From the NCBI RefSeq assembly GCF_001429045.1, contig NZ_LMHY01000030.1:211366-275365 (forward strand): a DNA stretch of 64,000 bases, given 5' to 3'. The position numbers and the translations under genes were made by a program. Within the stretch, counting starts at the first letter, position 1, and each line of letters begins with the position of its first letter. Under the pieces are notes generated by a model. It was not told where the DNA came from. It worked only from the letters and a program-made list of their open reading frames with translations, and did not search any database. This document shows, in pieces, positions 8,709 to 16,463 of the stretch. Origin of the DNA: Pseudomonas sp. Root71 (GTDB taxonomy: Bacteria > Pseudomonadota > Gammaproteobacteria > Pseudomonadales > Pseudomonadaceae).

Positions 8709-8733
8709 AGCCGGCCACAAGCCGGCTTTTTAA
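8709..8733 (+). terminator. Intrinsic terminator 250 nt after the repressor
   Basis: Stem AGCCGGC / GCCGGCT around a 5-nt loop, followed by a T-run. It terminates the repressor transcript or a small RNA. Confidence 0.75.
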
Positions 8734-8767
8734 TGCCTGAAAGAAAGTGAACCGCCCAGAACCTGCA

Positions 8768-8825
8768 TTTGTCGCAGCACTGCTGCGACAAATAAAAAAC
8801 AAATAGTGTCAGCACTGCTGTCACT
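8768..8825. repeat. Pair of related palindromes
   Basis: The first (8768-8792) has perfect 12-bp arms, TTTGTCGCAGCA / TGCTGCGACAAA, around one base. The second (8805-8825) has 10-bp arms with one mismatch around the same CAGCACTGCTG core. Centres are 35 bp apart. Read on the minus strand, the second is followed by a T-rich stretch and could terminate the mag operon. Confidence 0.7.
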
Positions 8826-8831
8826 TTCCCC

Positions 8832-9644
8832 TCACGGATAACTAAACGACTTCACCAACGTCAACTCCCCCACCGCACGCATCGGCACCAGGAAGGTTTC
8901 CATCTTCTCGCTCGGCGTGCCTTCCTCGGTAATCACCGTCACCTGGGCCGTGGTCAGCGCTTGCACCGCATCTTCCTGCCCCTCTTCATCACTGCTGTAG
9001 CCGCCGCCAAAGTAGTTCACATAGACCAGATATTGCCCCTTGATCGGTGCGGGCATGGCGAAGATTTCCGGGCCGTAGCCGGTGGTGACGTCGACGTCGA
9101 GCGCGGCGCCGTTGGGGGCGACGCGGTCGCCGTACCAGATGTGCGCGCCGTCGGGGGTGATCAGGTGCAGGTCGAGGTCGGTGTTGTCGCTGTCCCACGC
9201 CAGCAAGACGCGCAGTTTGGCCGGGGTCGCACCGCCGCTGCTGTTGAGAAATTGCGTGCGCTGACGTTGCTGGCCATCGGGGCTGCGCACCTCGACGCTG
9301 TTGCTGCCGTTGGGGAATGAGAACGGGCGATCGAAGCGGCCGGCCGGGTCGATTTTCAGCGGCATGCTCACTCCGTTGACGATCAACCGGCCGGGCTCTG
9401 TGGATTTGGGCGTGGCTTTGATCTGCCCGCTGATGCGCGCGGTGTTGGCCTGCCCTGCCGGGGTATTCACCGACGAGGCCGGGTAGTTCACGGTCTGCCG
9501 GAAGTGTTCCCCTTCGCCCTCAGGCGCGCCGGTGCGCCAGCCACCTGCAGGGGTGTCGAGTTTGACGCTGTCAGCCGCCATCACCGATGGCAACGCCACC
9601 AGCGAGCAGAGCAACAGCAAGACCTGTGGATAACGGAGTTTCAT
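8832..9644 (-). CDS. magF: Periplasmic DUF2135 protein, MagF-like
   Basis: A 270-residue exported protein with signal peptide MKLRYPQVLLLLCSLVALPS, ending about residue 23. The DUF2135 domain in the C-terminal half includes LLAWDSDNTDLDLHLITPDGAHIWYG, an acidic beta-sandwich motif also seen in E. coli YfaP. It is the last gene of a six-gene operon in the order of P. aeruginosa magABCDEF, where MagF is reported in an inner-membrane complex with MagA, MagB and the macroglobulin MagD. It is a clear paralogue of the first gene of the operon (18212-19003). Its biochemical role is unknown; a structural or ligand-binding role is inferred. It starts 3 nt after the magE stop. Confidence 0.88.
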   Translation of the reverse strand: MKLRYPQVLLLLCSLVALPSVMAADSVKLDTPAGGWRTGAPEGEGEHFRQTVNYPASSVNTPAGQANTARISGQIKATPKSTEPGRLIVNGVSMPLKIDPAGRFDRPFSFPNGSNSVEVRSPDGQQRQRTQFLNSSGGATPAKLRVLLAWDSDNTDLDLHLITPDGAHIWYGDRVAPNGAALDVDVTTGYGPEIFAMPAPIKGQYLVYVNYFGGGYSSDEEGQEDAVQALTTAQVTVITEEGTPSEKMETFLVPMRAVGELTLVKSFSYP

Positions 9645-9647
9645 GGA

Positions 9648-11267
9648 CTATTCCAGCAAGAGGTGGCGGGCGAGCCCTTCGATGTAGGTTTCATCCTGGC
9701 CATTGGGGTGTGCTTCGAAGGCCAGGTGCAGGTATTCGTGGGTCAGGTCGAGGCGGTCTTGCAGTGTCTGCACGCCACGCACGTAGATGCGCCGACGTTC
9801 GCGGTCGACATAGGGACGACCGAAGGCCAGGCGGCAGACGGCGAAGGTGCTGACTTCGCTGTAGCCGGTTTCGCTTTCAAGTTTCTGGCGCCAGCCGCGC
9901 CGTTGCTTTTGCAGCCATTCTTGTGCGGCGGGCAACGCTTCGCAGGACGCGATCGGGTTGTCCCAGCGACTGAGACTGGCGCGTGGGTAGGCGTGCAGCA
10001 GGATGGCATCGTAGCGCTGGCCGGCACGGGCCTGTTCGACGGCTTGCTGCCAGGACAGCTTGTCCGGGCCGGGTTGATCGGAATGGTAGGTGACGGTGCT
10101 GCCGGCCAGCACCAGGTCGCTGGTCCAGGCGGCGATGTCGCGCGACTCGGGCGACGCCGGACGCGGTGCGACCCGCTGACGGCTGCTGCTGTCGTCGATG
10201 CTCAGGCAATCACCGCTGCGCGTGGCGTTTTGCAGCAGGTAGGTGCGGATGGCCACGGCCAGGGCTTTGGCGGCCTCGACCGGTTCGGCGCTGGCTTCGC
10301 GCTGGAGAACACGGGCCACGTACTCTTCGCGATCCAGGCGTGCCACCAGCTTGTGGTTCAGCAGAAACAGTTCGCCGTCGCTGTGGATATCCAGCGTATT
10401 GCCGTTGGCGAATTCAACGCGGTAGTCACCCCGCAACGCCCCGGAATTCACCGCGGTGCCCCCTGACAGCACGCCCCGAAGTGGATAGCGGGAGAACAGG
10501 TCGACCTCTACGCACTGCCCTGCATCCGCAGGCCATGCAACTGGAATCACCGTAGAGAGTGCCTGCGCGTAATCTCGAAGAACCCGTTGACTGGTGCCGC
10601 GCCCACCGGCCCAGACCGCTGTGCCGTCCGCTGTCCAACCGGCAAACCCACCCTGACGCGATGTTGCATCCTGATCCGCCAACCAGCTCCAGGTCTTTAC
10701 CCGCAGGCGGCTTCCGAGTTCGCCGACGGCTTGGCCATCGGCGGCATTGAGCACCACATCGAGCAACACACGTCGGGCTTGATCCTGCGCTGGCAGCACG
10801 GCCAACACCTTCAAAAGCTCCGCCACCGAAACCCGGGTAGCCGGTTGCAACGAAGGCAAATCCAGCAGCCATTGCGGCGCCTGCCGCGTCTGCCAATAGG
10901 CTCGCCAGTCGGCATCGCTGATGCCCAATCGAGCGGGTTCGAAATACAGACCGCATGACTTCACCAACGCCTGATCACGCTCGACCCTGCCGCCCGCCGT
11001 GCAGCAATACACCTCTTCTTTCGACTGTCCGCGGCATTCATAAGCAGGCTCGCGCGCGCCGGTGTCCACCAGCCAGGCGTAGACGAACAACTTCCACACA
11101 CTGCCCAGCGGCGCCTGCAACGTCTGCGGCAACGGCTCGCGGGTGGTCACCTGCGTTCGGCTCAGGGACAACAAATCGCCCTTGAAGGCCAGGCGCAAAG
11201 GTTCGTCCTGCGCCATTGCCAGCACAGGAGTCAAACACAGCAACCAAGCGATCAGCCGCCTGTGCAC
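9648..11267 (-). CDS. magE: Exported DUF2300 protein, MagE-like, possible multi-domain cell-wall enzyme
   Basis: A 539-residue secreted protein (signal peptide ends near residue 19, AMA-QDE) of the YfaQ/DUF2300 family. Three motif sets are visible. Residues 52-65 contain PLGSVWKLFVYAWL with an SxxK (Ser56, Lys59), and KTW at 191 plus GGFAGWTADGTAVWAGG at 206-222 resemble the KTG region of penicillin-binding proteins. Residues 312-345 (REEYVARVLQREA, then EAAKALAVAIRTY) resemble the SpoIID lytic transglycosylase core. Residues 510-530 carry HEYLH plus downstream HPNGQDETYIE, a possible zinc peptidase site. The GTG start follows the magD stop by one base. Function is unproven; cell-wall processing in the macroglobulin complex is my inference. 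Confidence 0.85.
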   Translation of the reverse strand: MHRRLIAWLLCLTPVLAMAQDEPLRLAFKGDLLSLSRTQVTTREPLPQTLQAPLGSVWKLFVYAWLVDTGAREPAYECRGQSKEEVYCCTAGGRVERDQALVKSCGLYFEPARLGISDADWRAYWQTRQAPQWLLDLPSLQPATRVSVAELLKVLAVLPAQDQARRVLLDVVLNAADGQAVGELGSRLRVKTWSWLADQDATSRQGGFAGWTADGTAVWAGGRGTSQRVLRDYAQALSTVIPVAWPADAGQCVEVDLFSRYPLRGVLSGGTAVNSGALRGDYRVEFANGNTLDIHSDGELFLLNHKLVARLDREEYVARVLQREASAEPVEAAKALAVAIRTYLLQNATRSGDCLSIDDSSSRQRVAPRPASPESRDIAAWTSDLVLAGSTVTYHSDQPGPDKLSWQQAVEQARAGQRYDAILLHAYPRASLSRWDNPIASCEALPAAQEWLQKQRRGWRQKLESETGYSEVSTFAVCRLAFGRPYVDRERRRIYVRGVQTLQDRLDLTHEYLHLAFEAHPNGQDETYIEGLARHLLLE

Positions 11268-11268
11268 G

Positions 11269-14200
11269 TCAGTGAACCGTGACCTGGCCAAGGGCAGCCT
11301 TTTGTTCCATCGCCTGATGCTGCGGCGCATACACCTGAGTGAAACGCACCGGCGGCAAGTTGAACTGCCCCTTCTGCGAGAAACGCACCAAATGCCGCAG
11401 GCGCAATTCGCCACTCAAGGCATCGAGCGGAACGGCATAAGCCATTTGCCCCGGCTCGAAACGCGCCTTCTCCAGCGATGTCGGTTCGGTGCCGGCCTTG
11501 CCCATGAGCTTGATGCCCCAGGTGGTGCGCTCGACATCGGCACCCGGTGGCAGCGGCACTTCCAGCAGGCCATAGCGCAACGGTCTGGCGGCTTTGCTGG
11601 TGATGATCACTTCATCGAGATAGAGGCTGTCGCTGGACAGCGGCGCGCTGCCGACCGCTTCGAGTTTGAAGGTGAAAGCCTCATCCCCCGGCACCAGTCG
11701 CGACAGGCGACGGGTAATGGTCACGGCCATCGGATCGACCGCCGGCTGCTGACTGCGGTAGCTCAATGCAGCGCGCAGTGGACGCTCTTGCGCGCCGGTC
11801 AGCGTCAATACCGCCGGCACTGGCGCAGGCCCCTGCCACGTCCAGTACATCTCACCAGAAACCCCGTACTGCTTCTTCCAGCCTTCACCCGGCGCCAATG
11901 CAATGGTGGGCGATGCCTGCTCGATGCCGCGTTGCAGCCAGGTGAGCGACAATGCACGTTCCAGGGTCGATTGCTGTGGCAGCAAACGTTGCAGCAAGGC
12001 CTGGGCGCGAGCCTGATCGAAGGGTTGCAGCGACAGGTTCAACGCTTCGGCAAACGGCTGGGAACTGACCGCCAGACGCTGCTGCGCGTCGGCCAGTTGC
12101 CGATTGAACGGGACCGGCAAAGCGACCTTCGCCTGCCTGGCCAGCGATGCCGTCAGCACTCGTGCACCCGCCAGCCCCAAGGCGGAATCCGGATCGCTCA
12201 TGACGAGGCTGTCTTCGCCGTCTTCCATCAGGTTCGCGGCAGTGCCCTCGCCCGCTTTCGCCAGGTCGTCCATCAAGCCACTGAGCAAGGTATTGACCGG
12301 CAACTGCATCTGTTTGGCGAACGACAGGATCAGCGCCCGCTGCAACAGCGGCGTGTTCTTCGCCTGCTTGGCGTAGACCTCCAGCACCCGCTGCCAATGC
12401 TCCGGCGGCAGGCTCAGTTCCAGCACCTGGCTGGCGTGCCAGTCGGCGTAATAGGCGTAGGCGGTGAGGAAGGCATCGGGCTCGCCGTCCATGCCCCACC
12501 AGGTGAAGCTCGCCGAAGGGCCGGCCATTTGCACCAGGCGCAAACGACTGTTTTGCATGATCAGGCGCAGACGATCACGGATCTGCGGATTCGCCGCCAG
12601 CGTCGGGTAAGCGATGCTCAACGGAAGCAGGCGGCTGGCGGTCTGCTCGACGCCACCGTAGGGGTAGCTCAACAGATCGTCGAGGGCAGAACGGAACAAC
12701 GCTTGCGCACTGTCGTCCAGACGCAGGCGGATATCACTGGCGTCTGTCGGCAACGTCAGCGGCGTATCGCCCTCAGCCACATCGAGGCTCTGGGTTTGAG
12801 TCACCTGCCAGCCTTCACCGGTCGCGCTCAGGCGCACCGCCAGGGCGTCAGCGGTTTTGCCATCCTGCACCAGCTCGGCGCTCCACTCGCCATTGGCCAG
12901 TTCAAATTCTGGCAACGGGATGTAGTTGATGCCGCTGTTCAGGGTCACAGGCACGCGTTGTTCGTTGCCGGCGTAACGGGTCACCAGTTCGGCCTTGACC
13001 GGTTTCTCGGCCTGACTGAAGGCGAACACACCAAGGTCCGGTTTGTCGCCAGCGCGGAATCGGGTCGGGCCGCTCCACTTCAGGTACAGCGGTTTTTCCG
13101 AGCGCACGAATTGCTTCTTCTGCCCGACCTGCCCGCCATCGGCGATGGCCCTGGCGGTGATGCGCCAGCGGGTCAGGGAGTCGGGCATCTTAAAGGTGAA
13201 GCGGGTTTTGCCGTTGGCATCGGTCAGCAATTCAGGTTGCCACGCCGCCGTGTCGACATCCTCGCGACGCGGTCGCTCCAGAACCTTCACGCCGCGCTCA
13301 CTGCGATTGGCCTTGCCCGGTGCACCGGGGCTGCCCGGCAAGGCGACGTCATAACTGATGAACGACAAACTGGCGCTGGTGCGCACGTTGTTGCGGCGTG
13401 GGTGATAGAAGAACTGGTCGATGCTCGGCGCGACTTCCGGTTGCAAGGCATAGACCATTTCATCGACCACGCTGATCGTCAGGTGCGCGGGAATCGCTTT
13501 GCCGGCGAACTGGGTGGTCAGGTCCACCGAGACGGTTTCACCCGGCTGATAGGTTTCCTTATCCGTGGTGATGGCCACGTCGATTTGTGGCGTGACCACC
13601 TTGATGCCGGCGTTCTGGAAACTGTATTGGCCACCCTTGGTGTACAGCACCGAGAAGGTCAGGTTCGGCGCGAAACCGTCCTTCACCGGAATGCGCGCGC
13701 GATATTGAGTATCGCTGAGTTTTTCCATCTTCAGCCAGTCGCCGCCCTTGGACAGCAGCGCAGTGGCTTCGACCTTGTCCCGCTCCAGCGACAGCAAGGC
13801 ATCGCTGACCGGTTCCGGGAAAGTGATCAGCGCCAGCGCTTCATCGCCTGCGATGTACTCGGGCTTGTCGAGGACGATTTCCACGGTGCCGGGTACGGCT
13901 TTGACACCTTCGCCGGTAACCGAATGGCCGGTGGCACCGACTACCCGGCCATGATCATCCTTGAGCGTCAGGTTGTAGGTGCCCGGCCGGTCAAAGACCA
14001 GGATGAACCCCTTGTCGGTTTCCGCGAGTTTGCCTCCACCGGTGCTCTGGTCTTCCAAACGCACCCAGCCATAGCTGCCCGGAGTAACGGCATCGACCTG
14101 CTCGCCTTCGCGGGCGTAGCTGAACGCAACCTTGTCACCCACCGCGCTGAAGCGTTGAGGCGCGCCCACGCGGAAATTCGCCGCGCCACGGTCGATGAGG

Positions 14201-15828
14201 ATTTCCTTGGTGGTCTTGACCCGATACGCCGCTCCGTCGCTGGCAAACACCGTGAGCATGTAGCGACTTGGCTTCTCGGCGGCCGGCAAGTCGAGGGACG
14301 CATTGCCCTTGGCGTCGGTGGTCAATTCGGTGCTGGTCAGCTCCACCGGAAATTGCCCGAGGTATTGCAGTTCGTTGTCGACCATCGACAGCTGTTGGGC
14401 GCGCAGGCTCAGGCTCAATTTCGCATTGGCCACCGGTTTTCCATCCGGGTACAGCAGCACCAGGTTGCCCTTGACCGCTTCGCCGGTACGGTAATCCTGC
14501 TTGGCCAGGTTGAGTGAAATCTCGAAGTGCGGCTTGATGTACTCAGCGACGCGAAAGGCGCTGCTGTAGGCCTGATCCTTGTAGTTGAAACGCAGCTCAT
14601 ATCCACCGGCCACGGCGTTGTCCGGCAACTGGAATCGGCCCTGGCTGCCAGCCTTGGAATCGAGCTTTAGATCGAGGGATTGCAGTGCCGTACCGGTCGC
14701 ATCCAGCACGGTTACATTGACGTCGGCCGCGCTTGGCTGCACCGAATCCCGCGCGTTCTTGAATTCACGCCCAACGATTTTCAGCGACACCCAATCCCCC
14801 GGCCGATACAGCGGCCGGTCGGTGAAGGCATAGAGTTTGGTGTCGTAGATTTCGCTGTCGTAGTAGAAGTTCTCGGAGACGAACACCCCGCCCTCTTCGT
14901 CCTCGCCGATCACGAACGAACGCTCGGGGCTGACGTGCTTCAAGCGCAGCAAGCCATCGATATCCGTAGCGCCGCTGCTCATTACGCCGAGGCCATCGGT
15001 CCACAGCACATTGACCCTTGGCACCGAGCTGCCTTCGTGTTTGCGCGCGGCCCACACCAGCAATTCGTCGCCGGCGATCTTGCTCACCGCCACGGTGTTG
15101 GAGACGAACACCATGGTGGTCGCACGGTACTTGCCGATCAGCGCTTCCACCAGATAAAGACCTGGTTTGAGATTGCCCAACGGGATGTACACGTTGCCCG
15201 GCGCGACGCTGACGAACTCGCTGGAAGAACCGGCCAGGTTCACCCCCGCAGGTGGCTGGATCGGCTTGGCCTGCCACAACGGATAACGGAACTGGCTGAC
15301 CACCGGCAAACCCGGTATCAGCGCGAATTGCGGCTGCGCATCGTAGGGCGTTGGCGCGGCCATCGCATTGCCCATCTTCAGTTCCGGCACTTCCTCGGTG
15401 ACTTGTTTACGCGACTCGTAGGAAAACGCCCGCTGCATCACCCGACGGGATTTGCGATACCAGTTATCCCACAGGTAAGCGAGGGTGTTGGACAGGCCTT
15501 CACCCTTGAACTGGCCATCGCTGACCACTCGATGCAGGTTCTTCTGACGCTTGAGGAAATCCAGCGGTCTGTCGATGCGATACACCCGAATGTCGGCGCC
15601 GCCGTAGGGCTCCATGCGAAACCGGCGATAGTCGCGGCCCGGCGCTTCGAGACGCACCATCGCCGGTTCATCGCTGGCAAAACTGCTGTCGGTCAGCAGG
15701 AAAAAACTCTCGCCGGCCACCGGCGCATAGCCGCTGGCCGGGACCGAATCGTCGGCGTAACCCGCCGAGAACGGCAGCACCAATACCAACATCAGAGACA
15801 GAAAACGCAGCATGCGGGCACCGGTCAT
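11269..15828 (-). CDS. magD: Alpha-2-macroglobulin family protein, MagD-like (YfaS)
   Basis: A 1519-residue bacterial alpha-2-macroglobulin with MG-type beta-sandwich domains, a bait region, and a C-terminal helical thioester-like domain. The signal peptide near the N-terminus (MLRFLSLMLVLVLPFSAGYA) has no lipobox, so the protein is periplasmic and not a lipoprotein. At the thioester site the usual CxEQ reads GVEQ (Gly1059-Gln1062), so no covalent thioester can form. Trapping of proteases must be non-covalent or depend on partners. In P. aeruginosa the homologue MagD binds neutrophil elastase and is RetS/Rsm-controlled. The ATG at 15828 overlaps the magC stop (ATGA); an in-frame extension to 16230 lies inside magC and is rejected. 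Confidence 0.95.
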   Translation of the reverse strand: MTGARMLRFLSLMLVLVLPFSAGYADDSVPASGYAPVAGESFFLLTDSSFASDEPAMVRLEAPGRDYRRFRMEPYGGADIRVYRIDRPLDFLKRQKNLHRVVSDGQFKGEGLSNTLAYLWDNWYRKSRRVMQRAFSYESRKQVTEEVPELKMGNAMAAPTPYDAQPQFALIPGLPVVSQFRYPLWQAKPIQPPAGVNLAGSSSEFVSVAPGNVYIPLGNLKPGLYLVEALIGKYRATTMVFVSNTVAVSKIAGDELLVWAARKHEGSSVPRVNVLWTDGLGVMSSGATDIDGLLRLKHVSPERSFVIGEDEEGGVFVSENFYYDSEIYDTKLYAFTDRPLYRPGDWVSLKIVGREFKNARDSVQPSAADVNVTVLDATGTALQSLDLKLDSKAGSQGRFQLPDNAVAGGYELRFNYKDQAYSSAFRVAEYIKPHFEISLNLAKQDYRTGEAVKGNLVLLYPDGKPVANAKLSLSLRAQQLSMVDNELQYLGQFPVELTSTELTTDAKGNASLDLPAAEKPSRYMLTVFASDGAAYRVKTTKEILIDRGAANFRVGAPQRFSAVGDKVAFSYAREGEQVDAVTPGSYGWVRLEDQSTGGGKLAETDKGFILVFDRPGTYNLTLKDDHGRVVGATGHSVTGEGVKAVPGTVEIVLDKPEYIAGDEALALITFPEPVSDALLSLERDKVEATALLSKGGDWLKMEKLSDTQYRARIPVKDGFAPNLTFSVLYTKGGQYSFQNAGIKVVTPQIDVAITTDKETYQPGETVSVDLTTQFAGKAIPAHLTISVVDEMVYALQPEVAPSIDQFFYHPRRNNVRTSASLSFISYDVALPGSPGAPGKANRSERGVKVLERPRREDVDTAAWQPELLTDANGKTRFTFKMPDSLTRWRITARAIADGGQVGQKKQFVRSEKPLYLKWSGPTRFRAGDKPDLGVFAFSQAEKPVKAELVTRYAGNEQRVPVTLNSGINYIPLPEFELANGEWSAELVQDGKTADALAVRLSATGEGWQVTQTQSLDVAEGDTPLTLPTDASDIRLRLDDSAQALFRSALDDLLSYPYGGVEQTASRLLPLSIAYPTLAANPQIRDRLRLIMQNSRLRLVQMAGPSASFTWWGMDGEPDAFLTAYAYYADWHASQVLELSLPPEHWQRVLEVYAKQAKNTPLLQRALILSFAKQMQLPVNTLLSGLMDDLAKAGEGTAANLMEDGEDSLVMSDPDSALGLAGARVLTASLARQAKVALPVPFNRQLADAQQRLAVSSQPFAEALNLSLQPFDQARAQALLQRLLPQQSTLERALSLTWLQRGIEQASPTIALAPGEGWKKQYGVSGEMYWTWQGPAPVPAVLTLTGAQERPLRAALSYRSQQPAVDPMAVTITRRLSRLVPGDEAFTFKLEAVGSAPLSSDSLYLDEVIITSKAARPLRYGLLEVPLPPGADVERTTWGIKLMGKAGTEPTSLEKARFEPGQMAYAVPLDALSGELRLRHLVRFSQKGQFNLPPVRFTQVYAPQHQAMEQKAALGQVTVH

Positions 15829-16463
15829 TGGGAAAGAAAATTCAGTCGATAGACGCCGATGAAGTTGGGGTTGGCTGCGTCGGGTATCCATCGGGTGTCC
15901 TTCCATGTCATGAGTTGCTGCAGGCTTGCCGAACGCATGCCGTTGTCGGTGGGTGTGCTGGTGCCAGTGTGATAGGCGATGTAGCGGCCCATCCAGATCA
16001 TCAGGTGCTGGTCGTCGCCCTGATCGAAAAACATCAGGTCGCCAGGGCGTGCCTGAGACACATCGCGGCTGACCAGATGGCTGTTGAACTGGATCAACTT
16101 GATCGCATTGACGTATGGCCCGACCTTGCCGCCGCCCTGTTGCCATTGCTGGGCAAGGCTGCGCTGGGCGTCGCTCAGTTGCAGTTCCGGCGGCAGGTAA
16201 CGATTGGACAGGCCATTGCTGCGCAGCCATTTGTCGTCATGGACTTTCAGCGCTTCATTGGCAGCGAAGCGCACCAGTCCGGCGCAGTCTTGCTGATACC
16301 AACGGGGGCTCGGGCCCTGGCTCAGTTGCTCTTGGGCGATACGCACGAACCAGGCGCGAAACACCTGGGATTGCTGCGGGTCGAGCGATGGTGCCTCGAC
16401 AGCGTGGGCACCCGCGCTCAACAACAACGCCAGCAGGCCGAGACTTCGGATCAATGCCGTCAC
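15825..16463 (-). CDS. magC: Exported DUF1175 protein, MagC-like (YfaT), NlpC/P60-like
   Basis: A 212-residue exported protein (signal peptide about residues 1-21) of the YfaT/DUF1175 family. It carries DCAGLVRF (Cys60), then PGDLMFFD (141-147) and QHLMIWMG (His153), followed by a further His165 in AYHTG. These are the order and spacing of the Cys and His of NlpC/P60 peptidoglycan peptidases (DCSGLV, GDLxFF, HVGIY). It may therefore be a cysteine peptidase acting on cell wall or on its macroglobulin neighbour; this is inferred from motifs only. The GTG at 16463 overlaps the magB stop (GTGA) and is preferred to upstream ATGs inside magB. Both ends overlap neighbours by 4 bp, so translation is coupled. 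Confidence 0.85.
   Translation of the reverse strand: MTALIRSLGLLALLLSAGAHAVEAPSLDPQQSQVFRAWFVRIAQEQLSQGPSPRWYQQDCAGLVRFAANEALKVHDDKWLRSNGLSNRYLPPELQLSDAQRSLAQQWQQGGGKVGPYVNAIKLIQFNSHLVSRDVSQARPGDLMFFDQGDDQHLMIWMGRYIAYHTGTSTPTDNGMRSASLQQLMTWKDTRWIPDAANPNFIGVYRLNFLSQ

Larger units (their letters stand above)
8459..8831. other. Intergenic region between convergent repressor and mag operon
   Basis: 373 bp without a convincing gene. The first 250 nt end in a clear rho-independent terminator (8709-8733), so they are either a long 3' UTR of the repressor or an unannotated small RNA; a weak -10-like TATGCT is at 8547. The remainder holds two related palindromes (8768-8825). Confidence 0.5.

Noticed and set aside
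11143..14517. Open frame of 1124 codons antisense to magD and magE
   Set aside because: Shadow of the macroglobulin gene; Arg/Gln/His-rich without motifs and without a ribosome site.
15829..16230. N-terminal extension of the macroglobulin frame
   Set aside because: It overlaps magC completely and precedes a good signal peptide; the ATGA overlap gives a natural start at 15828.
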